The notes under the pieces: model-generated
Database searches by the model: none
Seen by the model: the letters and a program-made list of their open reading frames with translations, nothing else
Told to the model about the DNA's origin: nothing
Shown here: piece after piece, positions 19,122-27,976 of the stretch
How positions within the stretch are numbered: position 1 is the first letter of the stretch
Layout of the letters: each line of letters starts with the position of its first letter
From: Marinimicrobium alkaliphilum
Lineage (GTDB): Bacteria > Pseudomonadota > Gammaproteobacteria > Pseudomonadales > Cellvibrionaceae
Length of the DNA stretch: 64,000 bases
Direction of reading: 5' to 3'
Assembly: GCF_003259155.1 (NCBI RefSeq)
Contig: NZ_QGMQ01000006.1
Span: 295,508 to 359,507, forward strand
Program-made: the position numbers and the translations under genes

Positions 19122-19144
19122 CTATCCACAAAAGCTGTGGACAA
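19122..19144. promoter_or_regulatory. Inverted pair of DnaA-box-like sites between ppc and a diguanylate cyclase gene
   Basis: CTATCCACA at 19122-19130 and TGTGGACAA at 19136-19144 are inverted and separated by five bases. Each differs from the consensus box TTATCCACA by one base. They lie about 70 bases upstream of ppc in a divergent promoter region of about 250 bases that otherwise holds no recognisable feature. They could be DnaA regulatory sites or a palindrome for another factor. No origin-type AT-rich repeats surround them. Confidence 0.35.
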
Positions 19145-19306
19145 ATATGTGTATGAGCTCTGCACAAGCGTCCGCGGGCTGCCTCTGGTCCCCCCACGCG
19201 CGCGCTGGTCAGATTGTCGCCAGTGCCACGTACCATTCGGCGCCGGGCTTTGCTAGACTCGGCAGATAGCCGCAGCACCCGCGGCGTTTGTTTCCGGAGG
19301 TCGGCA

Positions 19307-21334
19307 TTGAGAACAGTGCCCTCGAGAATAGTTTTGAGTCTCGCACTGTTGCTGGGTGTGACCCTCGCCCTGCTGATGCTCAACCGGCTGCCGGGCGCCA
19401 GCGCCCTCGAAAGCGGCGCGTTCACCCAGCAAGGTCAGTGGCTCGATGGCCCACCCGCGCGCACCGGCGGGAGCGGCCGCCATGAACTGCAACTGCGCGT
19501 CAACGAAGAACCTCAGACCCTGATTGTGGACTTCCGCAATTCCGGCGTTGTGGGCCGTTACCAGCACCGCCTGTATAATGGCTCGGGACGTCTGCTCGAG
19601 GTCTATGAAGGCGGCCACACCCTCAGGGGGCGCAGCGACTATTTCCTGCGTCACGCCCACCGGCTGGCATTGACGCCGGGCGATTACACCCTGGTCACCG
19701 AACTCGAAAGCCCCTACTATCTGGCCCCGCCCACCCCAATCCTTTGGCCCGCTGCCGAGTTTGAGAATCGTATTGTCAGGAGTCAGACACTGACTCTGGT
19801 CATCATGGGTATATTCCTCGGGCTGGCGTTCTACTACCTGGTTACCGGCATCTGGCGCCGGGCCCTGAACGACCTGCTCTACGCCGGCTTTATCACCGGC
19901 AACATCCTGTTTCTGGGTACCTCCCAGTTGGTGTTCCGCGACCTGTTCGGCTGGACCTGGTTTCACCTCAGCAGCGTCCCCATCCTGTTTTCCAACGCCT
20001 GCTACATCGGCTTTGTGATGTTGCTGCTATCGATCAATCGTCAGCGCACACCTCGGCTTTTTTACGCCGGCTGGGCCGCAATCGGCCTACTTGCCAGCTT
20101 TTGGTTCACCGCCTGGATGTACCCCAACGGCAGCCTCGAACTGGCCCGTGCCGGGGTTGCGATTTTCGGCCTTTACGGCTTGGTGGCGGGTATCAATCAG
20201 GCTCTGGCGCGCAATCCGGTGGCCTATTTTTACCTGATTGCCAATGTCGCTTTCCTGTTACCGGCCCTGGTGTCCATCTCCGTGCAGTCCATGCGCCTGA
20301 ATGACATGCTACTGCTTGAACAACTGGGCATGATGGCTGTGGCGGTCGAGGTGCTGCTGCTGGCGCAGGTGATGAGCTATCAGATTGGGCGCGTGTATCA
20401 GGCTGAGGCTCGCCAGCGTGCTGCTCAGGATCACAGTCAGCTACTCACCAATCTCGCCGCTCAAGTGCCCGGTGTACTCTATCAGTTTCGCATGACCCCG
20501 GACGGCCACTTTGATGTGCCCTATGCCAGTGAACGGGTCCATGAGATGTTTGAGCTAAGCCCGGAGGAGGTCATACGTGACGCCGCATCGGCATTCGGTC
20601 GGGTAATTCCCGAAGACTTCCCGGATTACTACGCCAGCATTGAAAAATCCGCGCACGAACTATCGCCCTGGGAGCAGGAATTTCGGGTGTTACTGCCCAA
20701 GCAGGGGCTGCGCTGGCGCGCCGGGCGCGCCTACCCGGAGCAACAGGACGACGGCACCATTGTCTGGTACGGTTTTATCAACGATATTACCGAGCGCAAA
20801 CGGATCGAGGAAAAGATCCGCCACATGGCCCAGCACGATCCGCTCACCGGACTGCCCAATCGCACATTGTTTGTCGACCGGCTCAACCAGGCCCTCGAGC
20901 GCGCCAAACGCAACAATACCGGGGTAGGCCTGCTGTTTATCGACCTGAACAACTTCAAGGCAGTCAATGACCAACAGGGTCACCAGGCCGGCGACAGACT
21001 GTTGAAAAAGGTCGCCAGTCAGATGGTCCAGGATCTGCGCGGATCGGATACGGCTGCGCGCTTAGGGGGCGATGAATTTGTGATTCTGCTGGAGCCGGTA
21101 AGAGATCGGGACGACGCCCTTCGAGTCGCCCACAAGGTACTCTCAAACCTGCGGGTCACGCACCATATCAATAAGTGCGACTACCCGATCTCAGCCAGTA
21201 TTGGCGTTTCACTTTATCCGGAACACGGTAACGATGTGGACAGCCTCATTCGCGAAGCCGATACCGCGATGTACGAAGCCAAACACTCGCACACCGAAGA
21301 TATTCGTATTGCCCAACCAACGCAGGATCGCTAA
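19307..21334 (+). CDS. Membrane diguanylate cyclase (7TM-DISM, PAS, GGDEF)
   Basis: Makes cyclic di-GMP in response to an extracellular or membrane cue. A TTG start at 19307 is chosen because CCGGAGG lies six bases upstream and the resulting N-terminus (MRTVPSRIVLSLALLLGV) is a proper signal peptide; a longer in-frame TTG start at 19214 lacks this. Domain order for the 675 residues: a periplasmic 7TMR-DISM sensor (about 40-180), seven membrane segments (about 185-390), a PAS fold (about 420-530) and GGDEF (about 535-670). The active site RLGGDEFVILLE is intact. The RxxD inhibitory-site motif was not checked with certainty. Its stop overlaps the convergent TetR gene by four bases. Confidence 0.9.
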   Translation: MRTVPSRIVLSLALLLGVTLALLMLNRLPGASALESGAFTQQGQWLDGPPARTGGSGRHELQLRVNEEPQTLIVDFRNSGVVGRYQHRLYNGSGRLLEVYEGGHTLRGRSDYFLRHAHRLALTPGDYTLVTELESPYYLAPPTPILWPAAEFENRIVRSQTLTLVIMGIFLGLAFYYLVTGIWRRALNDLLYAGFITGNILFLGTSQLVFRDLFGWTWFHLSSVPILFSNACYIGFVMLLLSINRQRTPRLFYAGWAAIGLLASFWFTAWMYPNGSLELARAGVAIFGLYGLVAGINQALARNPVAYFYLIANVAFLLPALVSISVQSMRLNDMLLLEQLGMMAVAVEVLLLAQVMSYQIGRVYQAEARQRAAQDHSQLLTNLAAQVPGVLYQFRMTPDGHFDVPYASERVHEMFELSPEEVIRDAASAFGRVIPEDFPDYYASIEKSAHELSPWEQEFRVLLPKQGLRWRAGRAYPEQQDDGTIVWYGFINDITERKRIEEKIRHMAQHDPLTGLPNRTLFVDRLNQALERAKRNNTGVGLLFIDLNNFKAVNDQQGHQAGDRLLKKVASQMVQDLRGSDTAARLGGDEFVILLEPVRDRDDALRVAHKVLSNLRVTHHINKCDYPISASIGVSLYPEHGNDVDSLIREADTAMYEAKHSHTEDIRIAQPTQDR

Positions 21335-21918
21335 GGCGAAATGGCTCGCCAGGAGGCGGCGATAATGGTGTCACGCATCTCGTCAGTGATATCGATAAAA
21401 CCGCGCAGGTGTTGACGCACCAGAAAGAAGCACGGCTCAATGGCGAGGCCGCTCAGTACATCGTCCGACAGGTCACGGATGATACCCGCCTCACGCCCTT
21501 TGGCGTAAAGAACCAAGAGTGGCTCAAAGATCTGATGACTGTCTTCACGCTGGGAGCGTTGCAGGTGCGGCGGCAGATTGTCGAACTGACTTTTGCAGTA
21601 AAGGGTTTCCGGGTTGTCGACACAGAACTGCCAAAGGTTGCGCACCATGCGCCGGTACTGCTCATCCAAGGGCAACGAGGTGTCATGATCAACAAAAACT
21701 TTACCGGCCACATGGCGAATGATTTCACCGTGCAACTGGTTAATGACGTCTTCGCGATCTTTGAAGTACAGATAGATGGTGCCGACGGCAACACCGGCCC
21801 CTTCGGCCAGGCGTTTGATCGAGAAACCGTGGAAACCACGATTGGCCAACAAGAACAGCGCAGAGTCGAGGATGGCGGCGCGCTTGTCATTGCTGGCGGA
21901 AGGTACTGCTGCAGTCAT
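21331..21918 (-). CDS. TetR/AcrR family transcriptional regulator
   Basis: A 195-residue DNA-binding regulator. The N-terminal helix-turn-helix domain is clear: AAILDSALFLLANRGFHGFS, then IKRLAEGAGVAVGTIYLYFK, the recognition-helix signature of the family. The C-terminal ligand domain is helical and not specific. ATG at 21918 is preferred, with AAGAGA upstream; a TTG start 30 bases earlier is possible. No divergent target gene is obvious, since the neighbouring phospholipase D-like gene lies upstream on the same strand with about 100 bases between them. The ligand and regulon are unknown. Confidence 0.88.
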   Translation of the reverse strand: MTAAVPSASNDKRAAILDSALFLLANRGFHGFSIKRLAEGAGVAVGTIYLYFKDREDVINQLHGEIIRHVAGKVFVDHDTSLPLDEQYRRMVRNLWQFCVDNPETLYCKSQFDNLPPHLQRSQREDSHQIFEPLLVLYAKGREAGIIRDLSDDVLSGLAIEPCFFLVRQHLRGFIDITDEMRDTIIAASWRAISP

Positions 21919-22018
21919 ATTTATTCTCTTATCGACGGGTAAGTCCAATGAAGTCTTACCATTCTACACCCAAGCGTTAAAAAGCGTAAAGTCACTCGTT
22001 TCCGGGGTATGTGTGCGC

Positions 22019-23305
22019 TTACAAATACGCACCGATAACACTCCCCATCCAACCCCAGGCACGCTTGTAAAATGACCGCTCACGCCACTCGGCCAAACCG
22101 TAAGGATGGGCGTCCTGCATATCCTCCTCGATCAATTCACGAATTTTGCGCGCAAACTGTTCGTCGTAAACGTTTACATTGGCTTCATCGTTGATTCGAA
22201 ATGAACGATTGTCCAGATTGGTCGAGCCAAAGCTGCTCCAGTAGTCATCCACACTCATCAGCTTGGAGTGATACATGGATGGCTGATATTCGTAGAGCTC
22301 CACCCCTGCTTCAAGCATGGCCTCCCAGCGGTTCACCGACGCCTGGCGCAGGTAACCCTGATCGATACTCTTACCGGGCACCAGGATGCGCACGCGCACG
22401 CCTCGCTCGGCAGCGTCTATCAACGCCGCCAGATACTCATCATCGGGATAGAAATAGGCCGTGGCCGCGGTGATGCTCTCCTCGGCGGCGGCTACGGCAT
22501 AGTGGAACAGCTTACGCATCCGGTGACGCCCTTCGCGGGGCGCACTGTTGACGACCTGAGCCCGATAGTCACCCTGGGATTCCAGTTCGGGAAAATAGCG
22601 GTCACCCTCGAGCAAATAACCGGTGGCGTCCAGCCAGGTTTCAGCAAAGGCCGCCTGTAGACTCGCCACCACCGGCCCGCGAATATGGAAATGATTATCC
22701 CGGTAGGGGTTTTCGGTTTCACTCGCGAGCCAGACATCCGCCACATTGGCACCGCCGGTAAAGGCCTCGCGCCCGTCAATGATCAGCAGCTTGCGATGGG
22801 TGCGGTGATTGAAGCGTGACAGGTTATACCAGGCCGGCTTGCGCCACCGGTAGGTTTCGACCCCCGCCTCGCTCAGACGCGCAAACTTCTCCGGGCTTGC
22901 CTCGCGCGAACCGATATAGTCCGGCAGCGCGTTAACGGCTACACCCCGCTCCGCCGCCCGGGCCAGCGCCTCCACAATAGGCCCGGCCGCCGCAGCCCCC
23001 CAGAATTCGTAGGTTTCAAAACTGACGGAGTGCTCGGCCCGATCAATCGCGTCGACCTTGGCCGCGTATATTGCTTCGCCGTCGCGTAGCAGTTCAATGG
23101 TATTGCCGGGCAGGATCGGCTGCTGTAGCAGGGCCCCCAGGGAACGCTCGAATTCCGGGGACCGGGTGTGATACTCAAGCATCAGCGGTTGCGTAAGGCG
23201 CTTGGGCTTGGGCATGGCGTTAAACCAGAGCACATTCACCAACACAAACAGCATCGGTGCAAGTACGACCAACACAGCCCATAGACGGTAACGACGAATC
23301 AGCAT
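22019..23305 (-). CDS. Phospholipase D-like protein, cardiolipin synthase type
   Basis: Probably joins phospholipids to cardiolipin at the inner membrane, or acts as a related phosphatidyltransferase. The ATG at 23305 has GGGAG five bases upstream, giving 428 residues. A single N-terminal membrane anchor (LWAVLVVLAPMLFVLVNVLW) precedes two HKD motifs. The first is FNHRTHRKLLIIDGREAFTG. The second is YHSKLMSVDDYWSSFGSTNL, where the usual Asp and the following GSxN are also present. The organisation resembles ClsB/ClsC more than the two-anchor ClsA. It stands alone between a regulator and epmA. Confidence 0.85.
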   Translation of the reverse strand: MLIRRYRLWAVLVVLAPMLFVLVNVLWFNAMPKPKRLTQPLMLEYHTRSPEFERSLGALLQQPILPGNTIELLRDGEAIYAAKVDAIDRAEHSVSFETYEFWGAAAAGPIVEALARAAERGVAVNALPDYIGSREASPEKFARLSEAGVETYRWRKPAWYNLSRFNHRTHRKLLIIDGREAFTGGANVADVWLASETENPYRDNHFHIRGPVVASLQAAFAETWLDATGYLLEGDRYFPELESQGDYRAQVVNSAPREGRHRMRKLFHYAVAAAEESITAATAYFYPDDEYLAALIDAAERGVRVRILVPGKSIDQGYLRQASVNRWEAMLEAGVELYEYQPSMYHSKLMSVDDYWSSFGSTNLDNRSFRINDEANVNVYDEQFARKIRELIEEDMQDAHPYGLAEWRERSFYKRAWGWMGSVIGAYL

Positions 23306-23372
23306 AAACACTCCCGGTGCGTCATTGAACAAGTCACAACACGCGCGCTTGTCAACTTTAAGTTATAACACG

Positions 23373-24317
23373 TCAGGCCCGTTCGGTATCAAAGCTGAGC
23401 ACATCCGCAATGCCCTCGGCCTTCAGCAGTGTCATCAAAAGTCGATCCACCCCCAGTGCGACGCCCGCGCAGGCGGGCATACCGGCAGTGAGGGCGGCCA
23501 GCAGCGATTCGTCAATCGGGTATTGGGGCAGACCGTAGCCCTCACGCTTGGCCAGATCCGTTTCAAAGCGCTGGCGCTGCTCCTCGGCATCGGTCAGCTC
23601 CCAATAGCCGTTGGCCAGCTCCATACGGTTCAGAAACGCCTCGAAGCGCCGGGCGACCGGCTGCCCGGTAGGGTCCGGGACAATACGCGCGAGCGCCGCC
23701 TGGCTTGCGGGATAGTCACTGACCAGAACCAGTCCCTCGGGCAACCGGGGCTCAAGCACATGGGTCACCAACAGATCCATCCAGGCATCGCGGTCGCTCT
23801 CGTCCAGATCAATCTCAACATGCGCGCGCCCAACCGCCGCCAACTCGGCGCCTGTGGCCCGGTGCGGGTCAATACCCAGGTGTTCGACAAACCAGTCCCG
23901 ATAGCGTAGCCGGGTCACCACCACACCGGGATGCAGGTGCCCGACCAGCTCGGCGACCTCGTCCATCAGACGCGTGTCGTCCCAACCCGGGCGATACCAC
24001 TCAAGCAAGGTAAATTCCGGGTTGTGGCGCCGCCCCGACTCACCGTCGCGAAAGGCTTTACCCAGGGAATAGATAGGCCCACTGCCCGCCGCAAGCAGGC
24101 GTTTCATGGCGTACTCTGGGGAAGTCTGCAGGTAGCGGGTCGCGCCGTTGCAGCGCGCCCTGATGGGCTCAATGAAAGGATCGGTGACCGGCGCGCGGCC
24201 GAGCACCGGCAGTTCGACCTCCATCACGCCCCGGTCGTCAAAAAACGTCCGGATCTGGCGATTGATCGCCGCCCGCTGCGCGAGCCGCTCAAGGGAGGCC
24301 GAAGGCTGCCAGGACAT
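23373..24317 (-). CDS. epmA: Elongation factor P--(R)-beta-lysine ligase
   Basis: Attaches (R)-beta-lysine to the conserved lysine of elongation factor P. The 314-residue protein is a class II lysyl-tRNA synthetase catalytic domain without the anticodon-binding domain, the hallmark of EpmA (GenX/PoxA). Motif 2 is visible in FRDGESGRRHNPEFTLLEWY and motif 3 in ACAGVALGVDRLLM; the N-terminal motif 1 region includes LPVLGRAPVTDPFIEP. It lies 12 bases downstream of efp on the same strand, and the epmB gene that supplies beta-lysine is divergent just beyond. The modification set is therefore clustered. Confidence 0.95.
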   Translation of the reverse strand: MSWQPSASLERLAQRAAINRQIRTFFDDRGVMEVELPVLGRAPVTDPFIEPIRARCNGATRYLQTSPEYAMKRLLAAGSGPIYSLGKAFRDGESGRRHNPEFTLLEWYRPGWDDTRLMDEVAELVGHLHPGVVVTRLRYRDWFVEHLGIDPHRATGAELAAVGRAHVEIDLDESDRDAWMDLLVTHVLEPRLPEGLVLVSDYPASQAALARIVPDPTGQPVARRFEAFLNRMELANGYWELTDAEEQRQRFETDLAKREGYGLPQYPIDESLLAALTAGMPACAGVALGVDRLLMTLLKAEGIADVLSFDTERA

Positions 24318-24329
24318 AAGCCGGGCAGC

Positions 24330-24899
24330 TTACTCTTTGGCGCGGCCGAGGTACTCGCCGTTACGGGTATCGACGCGCACCACGTCACCGACGTTCATAA
24401 ACAGCGGCACTTTCACCACGGCACCCGTGCTCAGGGTCGCCGGCTTGTTGCCGCCCTGGGCGGTATCGCCTTTCAGGCCCGGGTCAGTTTCAACCACTTC
24501 CAGCTCTACATGGTTGGGCGGAGTCACCGCCAGAGGCGCGCCGTTGTAGAGAGTAACAACACACTTGTCCTGCTCCTTGAGCCACTTGGCGGCGTCGCCC
24601 ACGGCGTTTTTGTCCGCCTGATGCTGCTCAAAGGATTCGGGCTCCATAAAGTGCCAGAATTCGCCATCGTTATAGAGGTATTCCATTTCCCGGTCCATGA
24701 CATCGGCGCTTTCCAGATTCTCACTACCCCGGAAGGTGCGCTCCCACACCCGACCGGTTTTCAGGTTGCGCAGCTTCACACGGTTAAAGGCCTGGCCCTT
24801 GCCCGGCTTAACAAACTCGTTTTCCACGATTGAACAGGGATCACTGTCCAGCATGACTTTCAGACCTGCGCGGAAATCGTTGATAGAATAGGTCGCCAT
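24330..24899 (-). CDS. efp: Translation elongation factor P
   Basis: Relieves ribosome stalling at polyproline motifs. The ATG at 24899 ([18 protein letters not shown]) gives the standard 189 residues and has GAGAGG upstream; the frame is open further but that extension is not family-like. The modified lysine is K34 in VKPGKGQAF, consistent with beta-lysylation by the adjacent epmA and epmB products. All three OB/KOW-like domains are present, with the C-terminal [19 protein letters not shown]. Proline-rich proteins in this window, such as the protease with Pro-Glu repeats near 47 kb, are plausible clients. Confidence 0.98.
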   Translation of the reverse strand: MATYSINDFRAGLKVMLDSDPCSIVENEFVKPGKGQAFNRVKLRNLKTGRVWERTFRGSENLESADVMDREMEYLYNDGEFWHFMEPESFEQHQADKNAVGDAAKWLKEQDKCVVTLYNGAPLAVTPPNHVELEVVETDPGLKGDTAQGGNKPATLSTGAVVKVPLFMNVGDVVRVDTRNGEYLGRAKE

Positions 24900-24938
24900 A
24901 TGCCCTCTCAAAAATTGGCTCAAACGTAAAAGGCGCCC

Positions 24939-25946
24939 ATGATACCTCGAACTGCCGCCAAATGTCAGACTGAAAACTGGCAAGACGACGCCCGCGACCT
25001 GGTGCGCGACCCCGCCGAGCTGATCGAGCTGCTGGCGCTACCCGCCGAGACCCTGCCCGCCGCTCGTGCCGCGGCCGAGCAGTTTGCGTTGCGGGTACCG
25101 CGCAGCTATGTCGCACGCATGGCCCCGGGCGACCTCAATGACCCCTTGCTGCGCCAGGTGCTGCCGCTCGGGGACGAGCTGATCGACCATCCCGGCTACA
25201 CTCATGACCCCCTGGGAGAGCAGGCCGCCAACGCCCTGCCCGGCCTGATCCACAAATACCACGGGCGGGTCCTACTGATCGTCTCAGGCAGCTGCGTCAT
25301 CAACTGCCGCTATTGCTTCCGACGCCACTTCCCCTACGCCGACAACCGCCCAGGGCGCGATCAGTGGGGCGCTGCACTCGACTATATTGCCGCCGACCCC
25401 AGCATCACCGAGGTGATTTTCAGCGGCGGCGATCCACTCTCCGCCGCCGATGCCCAACTCGCCTGGCTGGCGGCGGCCATCGAGGCCATTCCCCATGTCC
25501 GTCGCCTGCGCGTCCATAGTCGCCTGCCGGTCGTGATGCCCAGCCGGGTGACTGACGCCCTGCTGGACTGGCTGGGCAAGAGCCGCCTGTGCGCGAGCCT
25601 GGTGATTCACGCCAACCACCCCAACGAGCTGGACGACACGGTCGCCATCGCGCTGGCCCGCCTGCGCGCGGCAAATATCACCCTGCTCAATCAAACCGTG
25701 CTACTACGGGGCATCAACGACGACCTCGAGACCCTCAGCCGCCTGAGTGAATCACTGTTTGCCCTGGGCGTGCTACCTTATTATCTGCATCTGCTCGATC
25801 CCGTGGCCGGGGCCGCGCACTTTGACACCGAGCGCAGCCACGCCCTGACCCTGCATCAACAGCTGCGCGAGCGCCTGCCCGGGTACCTGGTGCCCAAGCT
25901 GGTTCAGGAAATCGCGGGTGAGGCCTCAAAAACACCGGTCGCCTGA
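24939..25946 (+). CDS. epmB: EF-P beta-lysylation protein, lysine 2,3-aminomutase-like
   Basis: Radical-SAM, PLP-dependent enzyme that converts L-alpha-lysine to (R)-beta-lysine for EF-P modification. The 335-residue protein has the [4Fe-4S] motif [15 protein letters not shown] (CX3CX2C), the [10 protein letters not shown] motif that contacts SAM, and the aminomutase pattern [11 protein letters not shown] and [15 protein letters not shown], with the PLP lysine expected near the C-terminus (LVPKLVQEI). It is divergent from efp with 39 bases between starts, so promoters overlap. EpmC (the hydroxylase) is not seen. Confidence 0.94.
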   Translation: MIPRTAAKCQTENWQDDARDLVRDPAELIELLALPAETLPAARAAAEQFALRVPRSYVARMAPGDLNDPLLRQVLPLGDELIDHPGYTHDPLGEQAANALPGLIHKYHGRVLLIVSGSCVINCRYCFRRHFPYADNRPGRDQWGAALDYIAADPSITEVIFSGGDPLSAADAQLAWLAAAIEAIPHVRRLRVHSRLPVVMPSRVTDALLDWLGKSRLCASLVIHANHPNELDDTVAIALARLRAANITLLNQTVLLRGINDDLETLSRLSESLFALGVLPYYLHLLDPVAGAAHFDTERSHALTLHQQLRERLPGYLVPKLVQEIAGEASKTPVA

Positions 25947-26040
25947 GCATAATGCGGCTGCCTGTGCCACAATAGCGGGCGAGAGATGGCGAAAACACAA
26001 GGCCTGCCACCCCGGCGGGCTTGATCAAGACGGCGCGCCT

Positions 26041-27834
26041 ATGGACCCAAGGACAACAACGCTCTTACAACGACTGGTACTGCCCAAACAGGATCTGACT
26101 CAGCTCAGTTTCTGCCGCAGTGCCCGCCCTGAGGACGTCAAGGTTTGGGTGCAGGAACTGCCCCTGATCAAAATCAGTCACGCCAGCGGCCTGCTTTACA
26201 AGGCCTTACCGGAAGTAGCGCGGGTCAAGGCGACCCCGGCTCAGCGCCTGCGCCTGGCGGAACTCCTGCGTCCGGCCGTGCAGCACTGCGTCCAGGGCCT
26301 GTCACGCAACTTCCTGAACAAGCCCCTGATGCTGTCCGAAGCGGCACTGAAAACCGCCACCGTCGCCCAGGCCCTGCAAAAGCACCTCACCAACACCTAT
26401 CTGACCGTGGTGCGCGACACCTGCGAAAGTGACGCCTCGGTGACCGAGGCCGTTCAGGCCCTACAGGCTCACGCCATCCACCGCGGCCTCACCGGCCTGG
26501 GGCTGTTGCTGCTGCGCGGGATGCAGCTATATACCCCGACACTGAGTCAAGTCTGGCGCGAGATCCACACACTGTACCAACTGGCCGAAGCCCTCGACGT
26601 GCACCGCAACCCGGTCGACGATCCACTGCCGGATCACGACCAACTGACCACCGTCGAGGCGGTCTACACCCGTCTGTTATTGCTTGCCGCTGCCCGTCCC
26701 AACCAGCTGCGCCAGGATGAAGTCCGGCAGGTCTACCAGTCGCTCAACCAGCTCGCGCCGCTGGGCCGACTCGCACCCTACACCCCGGGTGCGGGCGACA
26801 ACCTGTTTGCGGTCATGCTCGACAGCAACTACGCCCCCATTTACCGCTCGCACCTGCCTCGGGAAGTCAACGGCGATGTACGCGAACTGCGGACCAAAGA
26901 GCTGTCCGCTGCTCTGCGCCTTGAGGGCCCCCCAAAAGCCGGCTCCAGCCGCAACCGCTACGGCCTCAATGCCGCGCTCTACGAGCACCTGCTCAGCAGC
27001 TGGAGCGTGCAGAGCCAACGTAAATTCGAGCGACGCACCGCCCAGAGCGAACTGGACCTGGTGGTCGGCCTGTCAGCACTGCATTACCACGTCAGCGGCG
27101 TACAAAGCTTTGCCCGTTTTCTCGGCGACGAAGATCATATCGACCAGGATGCGTCCTCGATCCCCCTGTTCCGCCAACGCACCGTTGCCCTGCGCGAAAC
27201 CACCCACGAAGGCGACCCCTGGGAAAACGCCTTTGATGTTGGCGGCACGCGTCTGGTGGGCAAACCCGGTGCCGGAGCCAGTATTGAAGACAGCGTCCGC
27301 GCCCATAAAGGCGAGGAGAGCAACCCCGCCGCACAAGTGCACCGGGTCTCCGTGGTCGATACCAGCCGCGGTGGCTTCTGCCTGGAATGGCAAAGTGCCG
27401 TGCCCAGCCAGCTGCGCGCCGGCGAAGTACTCGGCATTCGCGAGCCCGGGCAGGAAACCTGGCGTATCGCCAGCGTGCGCTGGGTACAACAGGCGCGCGG
27501 GGTCACCCAAACCGGCATTCAGGTCCTCGCCGACTACGCCAAACCCCTGGCCGCCGCGATCGTCAATAAAACCGGCGAGCAGTCCGAATACCTGCGCGCA
27601 CTCTGGCTGCCCGAGCGCCCGGCCCTGGATACCCCGCAAACCCTGCTGGTCAATGCCCTGTCATTTCGCGAAGGCATTAAGGTCCTTCTATTCAGCCCCG
27701 AGGGCGAAAGCAGTGCCCAACTGCGCGAGCGCCTGCACTCGACCGGCGCCATTAGCCAATTCAACTTCCGGGAACTGACACAACCCAAAGACAAGGCCGG
27801 CGAGCACGACCTGCCGCCACTCAATATGGGCTAG
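26041..27834 (+). CDS. PilZ-like domain protein next to fimX
   Basis: A 597-residue cytoplasmic protein, mostly helical for the first 420 residues and ending in a PilZ-like fold. The motif VDTSRGGFCLEW at about residues 440-451 fits the (D/N)xSxxG cyclic di-GMP motif; an RxxxR just before it is not clear, so ligand binding is uncertain. The ATG at 26041 is chosen because upstream extension would run over the end of epmB. It is followed by the FimX-like gene on the same strand. A homologous uncharacterised gene is, from memory, beside fimX in Pseudomonas. A role with FimX in type IV pilus or twitching control is inference. Confidence 0.65.
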   Translation: MDPRTTTLLQRLVLPKQDLTQLSFCRSARPEDVKVWVQELPLIKISHASGLLYKALPEVARVKATPAQRLRLAELLRPAVQHCVQGLSRNFLNKPLMLSEAALKTATVAQALQKHLTNTYLTVVRDTCESDASVTEAVQALQAHAIHRGLTGLGLLLLRGMQLYTPTLSQVWREIHTLYQLAEALDVHRNPVDDPLPDHDQLTTVEAVYTRLLLLAAARPNQLRQDEVRQVYQSLNQLAPLGRLAPYTPGAGDNLFAVMLDSNYAPIYRSHLPREVNGDVRELRTKELSAALRLEGPPKAGSSRNRYGLNAALYEHLLSSWSVQSQRKFERRTAQSELDLVVGLSALHYHVSGVQSFARFLGDEDHIDQDASSIPLFRQRTVALRETTHEGDPWENAFDVGGTRLVGKPGAGASIEDSVRAHKGEESNPAAQVHRVSVVDTSRGGFCLEWQSAVPSQLRAGEVLGIREPGQETWRIASVRWVQQARGVTQTGIQVLADYAKPLAAAIVNKTGEQSEYLRALWLPERPALDTPQTLLVNALSFREGIKVLLFSPEGESSAQLRERLHSTGAISQFNFRELTQPKDKAGEHDLPPLNMG

Positions 27835-27884
27835 GGCAAGGCCATAAAAACCGAGACCTGTGCCTAACTTTGCGTTATAAGCTA

Positions 27885-27912
27885 TTGAGACAACCGGCGA
27901 TTCCGGTACTAT
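27885..27912 (+). promoter_or_regulatory. Candidate sigma-70 promoter of the fimX-like gene
   Basis: TTGAGA at 27885-27890 and TACTAT at 27907-27912 are separated by 16 bases. They lie about 65 bases before the FimX-like start, in a short AT-rich gap between two GC-rich genes. Confidence 0.45.
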
Positions 27913-27976
27913 AAGGCGACGCCGCGCAAAGCGCGGGCGCGACGCCATTTAACCCAGGACAACAACGCCCACACCT

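Noticed and set aside
19122..19144. Replication origin
   Set aside because: Only two DnaA-like boxes, no AT-rich unwinding repeats, and no dnaA, dnaN or gidA genes nearby.
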